From Phycomyces blakesleeanus NRRL 1555(-) (Eukaryota > Mucoromycota > Mucoromycetes > Mucorales > Phycomycetaceae), in the NCBI RefSeq assembly GCF_001638985.1, contig NW_017265147.1, forward strand, positions 651,545-715,544: a DNA stretch of 64,000 bases, written 5' to 3'. The translations under genes were made by a program, and so were the position numbers. Every line of letters starts with the position of its first letter. The stretch's first letter is position 1. The notes under the pieces were generated by a model, which was not told where the DNA came from, did not search any database, and worked only from the letters and a program-made list of their open reading frames with translations. Below are positions 34,794-45,971 of the stretch, piece after piece.

Positions 34794-36237
34794 TTAGATA
34801 GCAGATGAGTCAAATTGCCATGGCCGAAGAGGAGGTAATTTGACCTGGGGTTCCCTTGTGGGGTCGTTTCGCTCATATCGTAAGGGATCGTGGTAGGTTT
34901 GGTGGTAAGGATCGACGATATCAAGAGGAGGAGAGACGAGGCCTGGAGGAGTTTGTTGCTGAGTAGAAGTAGTATGAGGAGATTCTTTGTGATTATTACT
35001 GTTGTGATGTGTCTCGGGATGGGCCGGCTGTGGTGGAGATGCTGTGTGGCTCGAGTAATGATAAGAGGCATAGACCATGTCAGGGGAGACAGAGGCAGAA
35101 CTCTTTGGACTACTTGCGCGTGCTAATTGAAGGTCGTTGTTGGCTTCGTCTTCTGAAAGACCTACTATCTCGGAGCGTATTGGAGGTGAATTAAGGCTAA
35201 CAAAGTGATAATTGGCAAAATATTTTTCATTTGCAGTAATACTATAGGACGGAAAAAGGATATTTATCATCAGAGGTCGTTCGGGTGGTACCCACTCAGT
35301 CAAGTGCTGGTTGTCAAGTGCACCTAAGTAAGAAATTAAAAAAGGAGTGATGTCAGCAGACACGCCTGATTGCTATTACAGCCTTTACCTTGGCCATGGG
35401 AGTAGTATTCTTGTTCAAGTATATTGATCTTTTGCTGAACTTGTTGAATCATGGACCGTCGGAGAGCCAACTTGTCCCACTATGGCCTGGCTTCAATGCA
35501 TGCTTTGGTTTTGATTGTTTTTTTTTCTGCTGTAGTATACTTACATAAAACTGGTCATAGGCCATCTTATGCTGGCAGGTCAGTGCGTTTTTAATATTCA
35601 TCTCGATGAGATCGTGGCGCGATTCAATAGCTAGTCTTTTCTGCTCATGTTTGACTTTCATATCTTCCATCAAACGATGATAGTCAGGATGGCTGTGGTC
35701 TTTAACCGCTTTTTCGATTTTGTCTAATTCAGCCAATCTGCAACCAAAGAAGACGAAAATAAAAACAAAGAGATCAAGAAATGGCAGAATATTTTTTATG
35801 AGAACAATAATAATGCATGTAATAAAACACCATACGGACCTTTCTTTTATTACAGCATCTCTTTCAGCTCTCTTGGCTTCTCTTGCTTCTTTAGACATGC
35901 GTTGGGATGTATGGCGAGTTTCTCTATCGGTATCGTCTCGGCCAGGGGCTTTGGAGTGTGTTTCTTTCTTCTTGTAGATAGGGGCTTTTGTTTTGCGCCG
36001 TCTTTTTCTTGGCTGTGGCTCATTAATGGAATCTGCGGACTGAGATCGCGCGTTGGCAGAACTGGTAGTAGCTATATGGTCGGGTGAGAGAGAGGAGGGA
36101 TCTTCTGTTTCTAAGCTGTCCTTGGGATTCATGATGGGTGATCCCGAATGGGCTGACCGGCTTGCTCGTCGAGTGAGCACCCTTGATGTTGTTACTTCCT
36201 CCGAACTCTCTGACGAGTGCTTCACAAGAGACGACAT
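34794..36237 (-). CDS. SDS3: Sds3-like subunit of the Rpd3L/Sin3 histone deacetylase complex
   Basis: Transcriptional corepressor subunit. Exons: 36237-35840, 35737-35545, 35479-35389 and 35323-34794; 403 residues, ATG at 36237. The N-terminal third is Ser/Thr- and Lys/Arg-rich and includes a nuclear-localisation-like PRKRRRKTKAP. The conserved Sds3/BRMS1 helical domain reads RLAELDKIEKAVKDHSHPDY, then HRLMEDMKVKHEQKRLAIES, DLIEMNIKNALTCQHKMAYD, and WDKLALRRSMIQQVQQKINI ending LEQEYYS. This order of DKIExA, HPDY, RLxAIExR and Qxxxxxxx(I/L)EQE is the family signature. The tail is disordered and His/Pro/Ser-rich. Exon 1 ends with a GTCCGT donor, chosen because the next exon then continues ERLAELDK. 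Divergent from XPNPEP1, 315 bases apart. Confidence 0.85.
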
Positions 36238-36552
36238 GATCAATAAGAAACACTAAAAAGTGTGGAGAGTAAGAGAAAGGATGGAGGGACAGTCGGAGTT
36301 ATAAGCTCAGGGAAACCAGAAACAAAATAGGAAAGAGCGCGAGCGGTGAACACATCACATCGCTAATCTTTAGTTGAGCCAAGCGCGCGCCTTAAGAGGC
36401 CAGAAAATGTGATATTTGTCTCTCAGCAAGCCACCCTCAAGAGCACGTGTATTATGTGATGTCACGCACTCACTTGGTCTTCTACTTCTTGTCTTATTTA
36501 AGAACTTACTATTGCTCTTCACCTTGTACCTAATATTTTTTTAATACCAAGT
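36238..36552. promoter_or_regulatory. bidirectional promoter, SDS3-like / aminopeptidase P
   Basis: The 315 bases between two divergent start codons are noticeably more GC-rich than the surroundings. They contain a CACGTG E-box (36444-36449) followed at 36457-36464 by TGATGTCA, a CRE/ATF-like octamer. Factor binding is inference; the sites are seen directly. Confidence 0.45.
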
Positions 36553-39034
36553 ATGCCTACGCTCACCGGTGAAAGACTCGACGCTTTGCGCGAATTGATG
36601 AAGACCGAGGACTATGCTATTGACGCATAGTAAGTATCCTTAGCTCACTTGCAGTGGAAGTCATACCTTTTATTCTTACTTGACCTAAAACCTTTGTTCT
36701 TCTTCTTCTTCTTCTTCTTCAGTCTTGTTCCTACTGAGGACGCACACCAGGTAAGACAATAACAATCATCAAACCGCCCTGCAGTTTACTAATACTTTCT
36801 TGTAGAGTGAATATATTGCTGACTGTGATAAACGTCGCTACTGGATCTCGGGCTTCACTGGCTCGGCTGGTAAATATTAGTACAAATCTTCCTTATTGGA
36901 TAGCAGAATAATAATGTAGAACTTTCTCACGCTCTGTGCGTGTAGGGTTTGCTGTTGTCTCGTTGGACGAGGCTGCTCTTTTTACCGACGGTCGTTATTT
37001 CCTCCAGGCATCGGAAGAGCTGGACTCTAACTGGACCCTGATGAAGCAGGGCCTTCCTAATGTCCCTACTTGGCAAAACTATCTTGTCCATGTAAGTATT
37101 CTTATTCAGGTATATATTTCTTAATATTGACAACGGTGGTAGAATCTTCCGGCTGGCTCCCGTATTGGACTGGACCCTACCCTGATCTCTGTTGGTATGC
37201 ACTATTTGTTATTTTTGATGGCTGTAACACCTTATTTTATAAACGTTTTGACTGATTGCATGATACCCGTGTAGCCGACGCCAGTCAATTGTCGGATGAG
37301 TTGAAGGCCAGCGGATCCTCTCTTGTACCAATTCAAAAGAATCTTATTGATATCATCTGGAAGGAACGTCCTGACGCTCCCAAGGACCATGTATTTGTAC
37401 ACCCCATTGAGTTTGCTGGTAAAATATTAGATATATATGGGTGTGGACTTTTTTTTAAATGAACTGTGACTAAAAAAAAAAGAAAAAACAAAAAAAAATT
37501 GATTATCCAAATTAGGCAAATCGCACCAAGAAAAGCTGAGCGATCTACATGCCCACATCAAGTCCAAGGACGCGTTTGGACTCATTGTCTCTGCATTGGA
37601 TGAGATTGCCTGGTTATTTAACCTACGTGGATCGGATATTGAATGCAACCCAGTTTTTTTCTCCTATGCAATCATCACACAAACTGGTTCCACTTTATAC
37701 GTTGATGATGCTAAACTCAGTGACAGCGTTCGCGAGCACCTCGGATCTGAGGTTATCATCAGATCATACGCTGATGTGTTTGATGACCTCCGCAAGATTG
37801 GCTCGGAGCTTGAAGAGTCTAACCAAAAACTACTCATTAATGCCAAGACCAGTCTTTCAGTTGAAGTGGCCGTCGGCAAGGTACAGATGTCTATAGGCCA
37901 ACTCAACTATTCAATTGGGTTTTAAAGACATGTTCGTCATTTTTTAGGAGAATGTTACCGAGGAACGTTCAATTATCACAGATCTCAAGGCAATCAAGAA
38001 CGAGACCGAGTTGCAGGGTTTCCGCGACTGCCATGTGCGTGATGGTGCTGCTCTGATCAGATACTTCGCCTGGTTGGAAGACCAGCTTAAGCAAGGTGCT
38101 GTTCTTGATGAAGTCGATGCTGCTGATCGTCTTGAGAAATTCCGTAGTGCCGAAGAACACTATGCCGGACTTTCTTTTGATACAATTTCTTCAACTGGTC
38201 CTAACGGTGCTATTATTCACTATTCGCCTGAGAAGCCCACCGCCAAGATCATTGATCCTACTCTTATTTACCTTTGTGACTCTGGAGGACAGTACAAGGA
38301 TGGTACCACAGATGTCACAAGAACTCTTCACTTTGGTGAGCCCACTGCTTATGAAAAGCGATGCTTCACTCGTGTTCTCCAAGGTCATATTGCTATTGAT
38401 GCTGCCGTATTTCCCACTGGAACAACTGGTAAATCATTTTTTATAAAATTTATTCCAAAAAAGAAATATCAACTAATTATTTTTTTTGTTAAAAAAAAGG
38501 CTATCTCTTGGATCCATTTGCTAGACAGGCACTGTGGAAGGATGGTTTAGATTTCTTGCACGGAACTGGCCATGGTGTTGGTTCCTTTTTAAATGTTCAT
38601 GAAGGTCCTCATGGAATTGGTATCCGTATTGGTTACAACAGTACACCCTTGGCTGCAGGAATGTCTGTAACAAATGGTAAAATCTTTATACTTGTATAAA
38701 CACATATATATGATATCTATATTAACGACGAGTAATTTGTTTCCTAGAACCCGGTTATTACGAAAATGGCAAATTTGGTATCCGTATCGAGAATGTCCTT
38801 CTTGTCAAAAAGATTGATACCCCTCACAACTTCAATGATCGTGGTTATCTTGGATTTGAACACGTCACTATCACTCCCATTGGCCTTAGCTTGATCGATG
38901 TTGAGCTTTTGTCTGCTGAAGAAAAGGAGTGGGTAAATACCTATCATGCCGAGTGCCTCAAGAAACTTGGTCCCCGAGTGGCTGACTGCTCACTTACCAC
39001 GGCATGGCTTGAGAAGGAAACCATGCCTATCTAA
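36553..39034 (+). CDS. XPNPEP1: cytosolic Xaa-Pro aminopeptidase (aminopeptidase P)
   Basis: Removes the N-terminal residue from peptides with proline in position two; dimanganese M24-family enzyme. Exons: 36553-36629, 36723-36750, 36806-36869, 36946-37091, 37143-37194, 37275-37418, 37516-37880, 37948-38428, 38500-38676 and 38748-39034; 606 residues (human 623). The creatinase-like N-domains begin [16 protein letters not shown] and contain [15 protein letters not shown]. In the C-domain the metal ligands are all present: D403 (CDSGGQY), D414 (GTTDVTRT), H477 (GTGHGVG), E512 (EPGYYENG) and E526 (GIRIENV). The C-terminal segment [11 protein letters not shown]...W is also typical. There is no signal peptide, so it is cytosolic. 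Exon 9 uses an AAG acceptor. Confidence 0.96.
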
Positions 39035-39423
39035 ATGCATGCATATAATCACACGGCCACACCCACGCCTACACCAAAATAGTTTACGAAGAATATCTTC
39101 ATTAATATTCTCTTTATATACTCTATTTTTATTAATTTATCTTTATACACTATTGGTTCTCCCTTTAAAGCATCCAATATATTATAAACGTTATGCTCTT
39201 TATATGTTTTGTACTTTATTACCAACATAATTATGCTTGTTACATATCAAATGTTGGCTCATGAAAGGGCGGCCCATCAATCGCAAGCACACGTCACTAT
39301 TAATTACGTACACTGGTTCTAATGAGGGTGCATTTAGCGAGCCCTTTGACGCGTATTGTCCTTGTCGCTCCGCTATCCTTTCTCATCCAACTCTTTTAAC
39401 ATAACCGCAACCACAGTTCAGTC
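39035..39423. promoter_or_regulatory. intergenic region containing the proteasome-gene promoter
   Basis: About 390 bases. The first part is AT-rich (aminopeptidase P 3' UTR); from about 39265 it turns GC-rich (GGGCGGCCCATC, then CACGTCAC) up to the PSMA6 start. No yeast Rpn4-type GGTGGCAAA site was seen. Confidence 0.4.
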
Positions 39424-40646
39424 ATGAGTCGCGGATCAAGTGCTGGATATGACCGACACATCACCATCTTCTCACCGGAAGGTCGTCTCTACCAAGTCGG
39501 TAAGTCTGCCTGTGCCTGCAATCGTGTACCTGTATTATGCATCCCAACCCTGACACTTGTATTTTATATCTATATCGCAGAATATGCCTTCAAGGCTATC
39601 TCCAATGCAGGCATCACTTCAGTCGGTGTTCGTGGCCGAGACGGCTGCGTAATCGTTACTCAAAAAAAAGTCCCTGTAAGAAATCAATCAAACACCAGAA
39701 GATATATCTGTCCTGGATTCAATAAACTTACAGGAATTCTTCTCTTTTCTTTGCTTTTGTAGGACAAGCTTTTGGATCCCTCGACAATTACTCATGTCTT
39801 TCAATTGACCCCTAAGATCGGTTGTGTCATGACTGGAATGATTGGTATGCGATCTTTACTTTCTCTTTTAAAATCAAAGACATTGCTCATCAAATCATTC
39901 TCTGATCAATTATGTTCACAGCCGATGCACGCTCACAAGTTACACGTGCTCGTCAGGAAGCTGCCGAGTTCCGTTACAAATACGGTTATGAAATTCCTAC
40001 TGATATGCTCGCAAAGCGTGTGGCCAACATTAACCAAGTTTATACTCAGCAAGCAGCAATGCGACCTCTTGGTGTCTGTAAGTTCGAAATTCACTAAAAG
40101 GAAAAACAACCAAGAAAAGGATAAAACAAAAAAAAAACTTAAAAGTGGGAAAGAGAGAGATAGAGATAAATGATGAGTAAGTCGTTTGGTACCAAAGATC
40201 TCATGAATGTTGGTGTGGGAATGTATAGCAATGATCCTGATCGGTTACGATGATGAGCTCGGTCCACAATTGTACAAGTGTGACCCCGCAGGTTACTATG
40301 TTGGGTACAAGGCAACAGCTGCTGGTGCAAAGCAACAAGAGGCACTGAACTATCTTGAGAAGAAGTTTAAGAAGAACTCAGAATTAAACTTGGAAGACAC
40401 AATTGAGGTAAAAATGAGCAGGGTTGTTAGATTTTTTGCGATATAAAAATATAATTTGACTAAATAAATTCTTGGAATTCTTGGTTTTATTAGCTTGCCA
40501 TCACAACTCTTTCAACAGTATTGGCTGTTGATTTTAAGGCAGGGGAGATTGAGGTTGGTTTGGTTACAAAGGATGATCCCAGTTTCCGTACTCTGGACCT
40601 TGATAGCATCGAGGAGCATTTACAGAGAATTGTTGAGAAAGATTAA
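39424..40646 (+). CDS. SCL1: 20S proteasome alpha-1 subunit (PSMA6 / Scl1)
   Basis: Outer-ring subunit of the 20S core particle. Exons: 39424-39499, 39581-39675, 39763-39844, 39922-40077, 40229-40407 and 40494-40646; 246 residues, the exact length of human PSMA6. The alpha-type N-terminal signature reads [20 protein letters not shown]. It is followed by [55 protein letters not shown] and [20 protein letters not shown]. The [13 protein letters not shown] start and [11 protein letters not shown] separate alpha-1 from the other alphas. There is no N-terminal catalytic Thr, as expected of an alpha subunit. Confidence 0.97.
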
Positions 40647-40933
40647 AAGAAAATACCCATATCTTTGTACCGTGTCTCAATAAACCATTTTTTTTTGTAT
40701 TTGGGTACTTGTGTATATGGCTTGAAAAAGATGAATGAAATAGGTTAATGTTTGAAAAAAAAAGAGCGGTTTATACTTTGTTTATTGAATACAATATAGG
40801 AACATAAGGACATGAGGTAGGAAGTATGCTTTAAGGATATAGATTGAGTTAGATGTATTTATGTTAAGTAATGTACACACTAAAGAAGATATTTTCCCAC
40901 TAAAGCGTATAAACAGTCCACCAAGCTGGCGTT

Positions 40934-41302
40934 TTACCAGTCTACGAATATTTTAGTACAGCTACATAAATAATCATCGCTCTTTCTTACTTTAGAAAAC
41001 GATCGTCTTTCAATTTCACTCGATATCCTAGGAGAAGATAACCATATACTCAGTATCTCTAAAGACACATAACCTGTGTTTCCACGAGACGTAAGATAGT
41101 CAATCTCTTCCTTCCAAGCTTTAAGAACATAAGTAACAGGTCGATCTTGTAAACCAGTTTCAAAATCCGCGAGATATATATTTTCGGCTGTCGAATCTCC
41201 AGTCAAAAGTGTATCATTAATCGCTTTAACGGTACCAAGCAACCGAGTCTTCATTAAAACGCACTCTTTTTCTTGTGTACCTTGGTGTAAGGTATAAAAC
41301 AT
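40934..41302 (-). CDS. hypothetical protein, 122 aa
   Basis: ATG at 41302, single frame. Composition is protein-like: it begins MFYTLHQGTQEKECVLMKTR, includes VTYVLKAWKEEIDYLTSRG, and has charged helices. It is not recognised, has no membrane span, and ends with CSCTKIFVDW. It stands alone between PSMA6 (3' end) and AT-rich spacer. It may be a gene fragment, since no extending exons were found. Confidence 0.35.
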   Translation of the reverse strand: MFYTLHQGTQEKECVLMKTRLLGTVKAINDTLLTGDSTAENIYLADFETGLQDRPVTYVLKAWKEEIDYLTSRGNTGYVSLEILSIWLSSPRISSEIERRSFSKVRKSDDYLCSCTKIFVDW

Positions 41303-42459
41303 GGATGTGTGTCTTCTGAAAGATTAAAAAAATGTGATCCCAAAAATTAAGACAAGGAAAATATACAAAACAGTTGGCTTTATATAGTTTTAATAATACA
41401 AAGTTTCCGCAACTTTATATCAGTCTCCTTTAATTCACTTATAATAAGAATCCCTGGGAACTACCTATTCTTATAATAAGTATATTTAGATAATTGATAG
41501 TAATCATACAACAGGTTATATTTTATCAAATCCCCCCAAAAAATTGTAGCAAAATAAAAGCCTACTTCTTTCGCGGTTATTTTCTTGAAAATTAATGACC
41601 CCTCATGAAGTATATTCTATTTTCCCGATTCACGCTTTTATATATTAAAAGCTAAAAATAATAAAAAAATGTTCTTTGTTTTTAAACCATCAAATAAATT
41701 AATTGATCCATTAATGAATCATGATCTCTATGCAGTCTACTTGAGTAGAGCAAGTTTTACAGATACCGTTTCAGTTTGACTCATTGAAACCCGGAATATC
41801 AGATAGCAAAGAGATAAAATTTGTAGGAAAATGCCTCCCAATTGTATAACTTGAACACTACTTGCCCACACCAACCTTTTGTTTTGCTTTTTATCCAGTA
41901 TGACCCATGTAAGCCTTAAAATTAACCCATTTATGAGATACTGATACTTACACAAAATCGATAAAACAGCTTTTCTAATTGACATTTTCATTGAGAAATA
42001 TTCTAAAATTCTATTTTTTGCTATTCAGATGCTATAGTTAAATTATATTAACTCCTGTGCTATTTGAGGCTAGGAAAGGTTGGTACTATAGATACTTTGA
42101 GGCTTTCTTTATTGTATTCGAAGATAGATTAAGTCAAATCGAATTATCCTGCTCAATGTTATATATGCTGTTTATAGTTATATAGATATATCCAGTCATC
42201 ATAGCAACTCCGGTGAGGATAATTTAAGCACTTCTTTAATATGATCCATTGATCAATCAGGCATATTGATAGTCTGCTTTAGATACTAGCTTCATATTGG
42301 GTACAAAAGTATCCCAAATCCAGCAATATCCTTGCACACAAGACTTTAAAGACACTTCAAGTATATGAATTTATATTTTTGCTTAAATATTAAGGGTTTT
42401 AAATTATTTTATTCAATGAGAACACTGTTACTTAATAAAAGTACAATAATTAGCATTAT
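41303..42459. other. AT-rich spacer; doubtful 84-aa frame inside
   Basis: The only frame of any interest is 41991-41737 (minus, ATG, 84 residues, hydrophobic middle). Base composition is that of the surrounding spacer and there is no recognisable domain, so it is not called as a gene. Confidence 0.4.
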
Positions 42460-42902
42460 TTAATGTTCAGATTTGCTGTTTTCTGAAGAAGTAGTTTGTT
42501 CGACGGCTACATATTTAATAACACAATTCAAGGATTTAATATTTACTGTACAATTTAAACAAGATTATTTTAATTAATATATACCCTTTGCTTTTTCCTT
42601 GGAGGGAGATTCGTCTACATCCAAAAGATCATCGAGATCATCAACATCATCATTGATAATATAAGTATTCAAATCATTGTTCTCCTGTGATTTTTTTGCC
42701 TTGGTATTGTCAGGTGCACTGAATGTAATGGGCCCACCTATTAAATATATATTAATATTATGCTTCAAATAATTTCTTGTTACCCTACCTTCGTCAATTC
42801 CCTCTAAATCATCATCATGAACCAATGGTGAAGATCTTGGCTGGGAGACTTCTCTGTTTACTCTCTCTTCTTCATTTGGTTCGGTTGCGGCTTCATACAT
42901 AA

Positions 42903-42941
<39 letters not shown>

Positions 42942-44352
42942 GGGTAATTTGTTAGGGAGCTAAAGTTATAAAGATCGTATTTCTCTTCCATACCAGCAGT
43001 ATTATTTCTTTCCCAGAAATCTTCTTGTGATGCCAACTGTCTTGCAAACTCCTCATCTTTACGAATCTGTTCTTCCAAGGCCAACGAGGTTGCTGTTTGG
43101 GCAGGAGCAGCAGTACGCTGCTCATAACTGCCAACAGATTGAGATGATACTCCGCGAGCCATTGGATTGGTAGGGCCATTAGAATGCAGTCTTCCTGTAA
43201 ACATTATATCGTGGCATGTAAATAAACCCCATAACAATATCTTCCTTAGTATTTTTCTTTGGTACTTACCGTTCCACTCGTAAATATCAGCAGAAGGCAG
43301 TGTTCCAGAACGAGGTCCAGGTGCCCGCGAATTGACAGGATTATCTGATAAACGCAATCCAGACATATCATTTGCCAAGTTTTGGTCACTCTTTTCTCTT
43401 GGATTGAAACTGTTGGAATACATTTCATTTTCAGTTATATATTATAGTATGTTCATGCTGATTTGAACATATTCTAACCTTTGTTGAGGTCTCTGCGAAT
43501 AACCAGGGGATGAAGGACCACCAGCTTGCTGGTCTACTGTTTGTGTGGCTGCCTTGAACTGGCTGTAAAGATCGAGTACTTTCTTTTTAGCAGCTATTTT
43601 ACATAATCAGTTTTCTAACATTTTAGTTTGCGTGTGTGTGTATGTGTGTAGTACACACATGTGTATTTAGCTTACCAATACCAGCTTCAATGACTTTCTC
43701 TTTGATCACTGGAAGCTCTTCTGTAAAAATTTCAAGTTATACGTCGTGTTAAAACTCAATGTATAATCTAATTATGGTATCACTTGCCTTGAAAGTTGAA
43801 AAAGGGCTCCTCTGGCTGCTGCTGTCTCGGAGTTGCTGACTGTCGTCTCTGGGCTCTATCCTCCAAAGCCAATTGTCTTGCAAAGGCCTCATCCATTCGT
43901 AACTGCTCATCAACTGAAAGAGGTTGTTCTTGAGTCGCGGGCTGGGTAGTTGGGGGTTGGGGTTGAGTTCCTCTAGTGTTGGGATTACTAATAGGTTGCG
44001 CTTGCTGTGGCAATGCAACAGGCTCTGGTTTGTAGCTGGGGTCATTCATGCCAAGCAATACTTCGAATGCCGAATCAAGCGTGTTTCCTTGGCTCTCGAG
44101 AATGGCCTCAATGACATCGACGTCTACTGAAGGGAATGCTTCCTTGAGAGTTCTTACGGAATCAGACATTACTGGAGGTGGGGTGTCAACTGGAGTCGAC
44201 ATGAGTGGATTGGAAGAAGGAATGGTAGGTGACTCGTGGCTAGCCGTTGTCACACCATTGTCCTGTTCTTCTCTGTGGCTATCTGAGCCGTGTTCAGAGC
44301 ACAAATCCATTTCTGGACTGGTTTGTGCTTTTTCTTTATTATCGAAAGACAT
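42460..44352 (-). CDS. CUE-domain ubiquitin-binding protein, Cue5-like
   Basis: Probable ubiquitin-Atg8 adaptor for autophagy of ubiquitinated proteins (yeast Cue5, human Tollip class). Exons: 44352-43788, 43720-43676, 43593-43479, 43409-43270, 43194-42994, 42890-42789, 42737-42585 and 42506-42460; 455 residues. The CUE domain reads SVRTLKEAFPSVDVDVIEAI and then LESQGNTLDSAFEVLLGMND, with the F-P and terminal LL motifs. It is followed by LSVDEQLRMDEAFARQLALE, a motif repeated later as LEEQIRKDEEFARQLASQED. Cue5 likewise has a single QLEQDELLARQLDE after its CUE. A helical EELPVIKEKVIEAGIAAKKK matches the Cue5 PELTDRAGR region. The C-terminus is acidic (DDVDDLDDLLDVDESPSK); it might hold an Atg8-interacting motif, which cannot be asserted. 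Intron 1 has a GC donor. The exon 6 acceptor (GAAG) is weak, and the short last exon is the least sure. Confidence 0.82.
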
Positions 44353-44701
44353 AATATTGAATCGTTTGGAGGGATTGAAGAGAAAGTATGTATTGATATG
44401 GTCGCAAAATGTAACTTGTAAATATATAGCGGGATTCGCTTTTTCTTCATTTTTTTCATATTTTTTTTTTCTTTTTTCTTTTTTCTTTCTTTTTTTTACA
44501 ATGATGCAGCGGATATCCAATGTGGAATAGAAAATCTGTTTGCCTTTATTCAGACTCCAAAAAAGATATATTTGCGTCATGTACAACAAAATAAAACACC
44601 ACTTGTAAATTGAATTGCCAAGTTTTCTGTAGTGACAGATTCTACACACTCTGTGTAAAGGAGTGTAATTAAGGATCAGTAAGAGCCTTAGTCTATATGT
44701 A

Positions 44702-45971
44702 TTAGACTCCCAACTGGGCAGCAAATGAGAGTGCCACCTGAGCCGCAAGCTTTCGGCGCTCTGCATCAGGAAGATCCTTTCCCTTTTCTACAATAAAGCT
44801 TATGATAAGCATACACATCAATTAAAGAAAGTTATTATACCTCTCATTGCATTCAATGTCTCAAACGCCTTGTCGAGGCCATCTTCGCCGTCCAAGTCTC
44901 CGAACAATTGGTTTTTCATCATATTTATCTCATCCTGGTTTGGAAGACCTATAGAAATGGATAAAAAAATATCATCAGAAACAAATTATTTATAAATGTA
45001 TGTATTCAACCAAGAGAAAGCTCACCTAGATCATCGTTGGTCTCATCAGATTGGTCATGACGGTCGTGTTTGATATTCAATTTTTGAAGCTCTGGTGTAT
45101 ATGTCAGTCGGCAGCAGTAAATAGTCTATACAAATTATCGAGCTACTAATTACCTCGATAGAACTCTTCTTCATCGTCATCTTCATCTAATGCATTATCA
45201 TCTTTATACTCTGGTTTATGAGGCTTCTGACCAACTGTGTCTTTGTGAGTTGATCCATCCCACATATTTGTCTTCAAGACCTCAACGGCCAATTCCACGC
45301 CTGCTTTATCTAGCGGGTCTTCTGTAGTTTCGTCAAGATCGATGTATTCAAACTCGTTGTCTAGGCACCATTCTTCATAGTCTATTGTTTCTTTCGAGTT
45401 TGTTTTTTGGGCATTTTTTTCAGTCTTTCCGACGCACAAGCGAATGGACGGATCGCATTTCTCAAGGAAGGGAAGCCATGAGCGCAGCGAGGAAAACGTT
45501 TCTGGCTACACATAGTATTTGTTCAATTTTATCAAAACATAATTGCCACGTATCGGTTTACCTTGTCTTTACGAAATACATAAACAAACGCATCAATAGC
45601 TTCGGTGATACCATGGGATTGTTCTGTGTATGCCTTGATATCTTTCTCGATAGTGTCTGGGGCAATTTCATCCAGCCAAAAATCGACATTAGCTGTATAA
45701 TACTTTGTGTCAATCGTCCAAGGAATACGCAATCCAGCATGAGAGCCATTCAGCTCTTTAAGCTGATCTTCAACAAGTGATTCAGGAAATTCGGTTTCGG
45801 AAGACTTAAAAGCACCTAATTAAAAATAGAATATATATATAAGCCAAAGAAAAAAAAAGTATATAAATAATTATACGATGAATTGAATATTCCCAAGAAT
45901 ATATTACCTTTGACGAATTCCAACTTTCCTACATTGGCATGGCCAACGATGAAGATCTTGTTGCGAAACAT
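44702..45971 (-). CDS. AAGAB: alpha/gamma-adaptin-binding protein p34 (AAGAB / Irc6-like)
   Basis: Chaperone-like factor for assembly of AP-1/AP-2 clathrin adaptors. Exons: 45971-45908, 45815-45562, 45505-45154, 45091-45026, 44948-44841 and 44787-44702; 309 residues. The start MFRNKIFIVGHANVGKLEFV resembles a Rab-like G-domain P-loop (G-x4-G-K), but with Leu in the usual Ser/Thr place, consistent with a pseudo-GTPase fold. Other matches to AAGAB are PWTIDTKYYTANVDFWL, AIDAFVYVFRKD, SWLPFLEKCDPSIRLCVG, YEEWCLDNEFEYIDLD, and a C-terminal LFGDLDGEDGLDKAFETLNA then AMREKGKDLPDAERRKLAAQ. The C-terminal helices are the homodimer region in the human protein. The 5' coding end lies inside the 5' coding end of the Ngl2-like gene on the other strand. 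Confidence 0.9.

Noticed and set aside
44353..44766. long N-terminal extension of the Cue5-like frame
   Set aside because: The added sequence is KKRKKKEKRKKK from a T tract and precedes a normal ATG at 44352; it lies in the 3' flank of AAGAB.
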